The notes under the pieces were generated by a model. That model searched no databases. It saw only the letters and a list, made by a program, of their open reading frames with translations, and was not told where the DNA came from. DNA of 7,400 nt from Bryobacteraceae bacterium (GTDB lineage Bacteria > Acidobacteriota > Terriglobia > Bryobacterales > Bryobacteraceae), in assembly GCA_014379815.1 (NCBI GenBank), contig JACMLA010000525.1, forward strand, positions 1 through 7,400. Direction: 5' to 3'. The position numbers and the translations under genes were made by a program. Shown piece after piece: positions 5,808 through 7,400 of the stretch. How positions within the stretch are numbered: the stretch's first letter is position 1; every line of letters starts with the position of its first letter.

Positions 5808-7364
5808 ATGTTCCACACCGCAGTTCTCCGGGGCTCTTTGTGTGCCTCGCTGTTTTGTTCCTTATCTGTATCCTGTTTGGGCGACGGCTGGCACATGTTT
5901 GGAGGCAATCCTCAGCGCACGGGCTGGGCAAAGAACGAATCCAGCCTGACGAAAGAAAACCTAAAGAATTTCAAGCTGGAGTGGAAGGCAAAGCTTCAGA
6001 GCCAGTCGAAAGAGCTAACGGCTCTCTCGGTTCCCGTTATCGTCACCAACATTCCGGCGCCAGGTGGTTTCCGGGACATCGTCGTGGTCGCCGGCAGTTC
6101 GGACAAGGTCTTCGCTCTCGATGCGGAGAACGGGAAGATTCGCTGGGAGAAGCAGCTGGCTGCGGAGGGTACGCCGAAGAACACCAACCCAAACTGGCTG
6201 TGCCCGAATGCGTTGAACGCCACGCCCTACATCGATAAGAGCTCACGAACAGTTTACGTACTGGCGAGCGACGGACGACTGCATTCGCTCAACTTCCTCA
6301 ACGGAGAAGACACGGCGCCGCCAACCCGGTTCGCACCGCCGTACGCGAAAACGTGGAGCCTGACCATGGTCGACAATGTGCTCTACACGGCAACGTCGCA
6401 GGGTTGCAGCGGTGTTCGCTCGGCGGTGTACGCCATGGACATGAAGGACCCCAACCGCAAAGTATCTAACTTTGTTGCGAATCCGGCAGGAGGTGCAGGT
6501 ATCTGGGGTCGTGCCGGAGTCGCCATAACAGCGGACGGAAAGGTTGTAGCGGAAACGGGCGATGGATCCTACGACACTGCTGCCGGCAAGTATTCCGATA
6601 CCTTTCTTGGCCTGTCTGCTAAGGAACTCAAGCTGGTTGACTACTATACTCCGGCGAATCGCGCATGGATCACAAAGAAAGATCTGGACATGGGCTGCAT
6701 GAGCCCAATCGTGTTTCCGTGGAAAGGAAAGGAGCTGGTCGCGGGGGGCGGCAAGGAGGGAGTGATTTACCTGCTCGATGCGAAACAAATGGGAGGAACA
6801 GACCACTCGACGCCTTTGTTCCGAAGTCCTCTGTATACCAATGAAGAAGTCGACTTCGCCAGCCGCGGATTTTGGGGAGCAATGGCCTATTCCGAAGATC
6901 AGAAGGGAAACACCTGGCTGTTTGCACCGGCGTGGGGACCGCAGACCACTGTCTCTCCAAAGTTTCCGAATACGAACGGGGAGACGCCGAACGGTAGCAT
7001 TATGGCCTTCCGGGTAGAAGAGAAGGACGGCAAGCCCACGTTAACGCCGGGCTGGCGATCGCGCGACCTGGGTGTGCCGGAAGCACCCATCGTCGCCAAT
7101 GGTATTGTCTTCGCTTTGTCCAGCGGAGAGAATACGCGTCAGGTCAGTGAGGCTGGAGCCTTGTATCCGTCTAAGTTCCGGGCCGACAATGCCATCGGAA
7201 ACGCCACACTCTACGCGTTTGACGCTGAGAACGGAAAGGAACTCTTCTCCAGCGGAAAGACCATAAGCAGCTTCACTCACTTTAGTGGACTTGCCATCTC
7301 CGAGGGTCGCGTGTACGTCACAACTTTCGACAACACGATCTACGCGTTTGGGCTGGGCCAGTAG
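5808..7364 (+). CDS. Exported PQQ-like beta-propeller repeat protein
   Basis: This 518-aa protein has a short N-terminal signal-like stretch (R8, hydrophobic 10-24) and probably acts outside the cytoplasmic membrane. The signal end SVSCLG contains a cysteine, but the lipobox is poor, so lipoprotein status is unsure. The mature N-terminus begins GWHMFGGNPQRTGW (27-40), a common opening of PQQ-type propellers. Blade-type repeats are visible: KVFALDAENGKIRW (100-113), TVYVLASDGRLHSLN (148-162), VYAMDMKDPNRK (207-218), VIYLLDAKQ (319-327), LYAFDAENGKELF (468-480) and TIYAFGLG (510-517). This is the WD-like PQQ/BamB propeller fold. Three cysteines in the body (C132, C200, C297) lie in WLCPNAL, QGCSG and DMGCMS. 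There is no CxxCH haem motif and no clear quinoprotein dehydrogenase active site, so I do not call an enzyme. It could be a scaffold or binding protein. It follows the peptidase by 22 nt; a link to peptide use is not shown. Confidence 0.85.
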   Translation: MFHTAVLRGSLCASLFCSLSVSCLGDGWHMFGGNPQRTGWAKNESSLTKENLKNFKLEWKAKLQSQSKELTALSVPVIVTNIPAPGGFRDIVVVAGSSDKVFALDAENGKIRWEKQLAAEGTPKNTNPNWLCPNALNATPYIDKSSRTVYVLASDGRLHSLNFLNGEDTAPPTRFAPPYAKTWSLTMVDNVLYTATSQGCSGVRSAVYAMDMKDPNRKVSNFVANPAGGAGIWGRAGVAITADGKVVAETGDGSYDTAAGKYSDTFLGLSAKELKLVDYYTPANRAWITKKDLDMGCMSPIVFPWKGKELVAGGGKEGVIYLLDAKQMGGTDHSTPLFRSPLYTNEEVDFASRGFWGAMAYSEDQKGNTWLFAPAWGPQTTVSPKFPNTNGETPNGSIMAFRVEEKDGKPTLTPGWRSRDLGVPEAPIVANGIVFALSSGENTRQVSEAGALYPSKFRADNAIGNATLYAFDAENGKELFSSGKTISSFTHFSGLAISEGRVYVTTFDNTIYAFGLGQ

Positions 7365-7379
7365 CTAGCTTGTAGTCTG

Positions 7380-7397
7380 ATCGAAAACTCTTTCGAT
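7380..7397. terminator. Possible hairpin, perhaps a terminator cut by the window edge
   Basis: ATCGAAA (7380-7386) and TTTCGAT (7391-7397) form a perfect 7-bp stem with an ACTC loop, 16 nt after the stop of the propeller gene. Only two of seven pairs are GC and any U-tract would lie beyond the window, so it could be a weak terminator, part of a longer one, or chance. Confidence 0.25.
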
Positions 7398-7400
7398 AAG

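Noticed and set aside
5818..5880. Lipoprotein signal at the cysteine of SVSC in the propeller protein
   Set aside because: The lipobox lacks the usual leucine at -3 and the context LGDG is uninformative, so I kept only a generic export signal.
5126..5908. Long open frame on the - strand (260 codons)
   Set aside because: It lies antisense to the M24 peptidase, whose motifs and ligands are complete. Its own translation has no recognisable domain, and it would cross the gene 4/gene 5 junction.
6243..6806. Open frame on the - strand (187 codons)
   Set aside because: It is antisense to the propeller gene, which has clear repeat motifs throughout. The translation is low in structure and has no family likeness.

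Overview
The window is almost wholly coding. Five genes lie on the + strand, separated by 16 nt, an 8-nt overlap, a 4-nt overlap and 22 nt, with only 36 nt left after the last stop. No tRNA, rRNA, CRISPR array, insertion sequence or integrase is visible. The moderately high GC, GTG starts and protein types suggest an Acidobacteriota genome, probably of the Solibacter/Bryobacter kind. The main pointers are the C-terminal style of the first protein, the POT transporter paired with an M24 peptidase, and the secreted PQQ-type propeller. This placement rests on recall of family style, not on a search.

Layout: (1) 1-1947, the 3' part of a beta-rich, phage-tail/virion-like structural protein with an Fn3-like domain, whose reading frame runs off the left edge. 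(2) 1964-3166, a Wzt-type ABC ATPase for polysaccharide (O-antigen-like) export with its C-terminal glycan-recognition domain; no Wzm permease lies beside it. (3) 3159-4613, a POT/PTR-family proton-coupled di/tripeptide transporter. (4) 4610-5785, an M24 (Xaa-Pro peptidase-like) metallopeptidase that probably starts at a CTG overlapping the transporter stop codon. (5) 5808-7364, an exported PQQ-like beta-propeller protein. A small hairpin lies at the right edge.

How the genes may work together: the transporter and peptidase form a convincing coupled pair, with peptide import followed by cytoplasmic cleavage of dipeptides, likely including proline-containing ones. The ATPase is translationally coupled to the transporter only by overlap, and its cell-surface role has no obvious link to peptide use. 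The tail-like protein next to a glycan-export ATPase is the least explained neighbourhood. The starts of genes 2 and 5 have weak Shine-Dalgarno sequences and a -10-like box very close upstream, which hints at separate, possibly leaderless or near-leaderless transcripts inside the gene string. I see no clear new multi-gene system; the best leads are the CTG start, the leaderless-type start, and the tail-like protein/Wzt neighbourhood.
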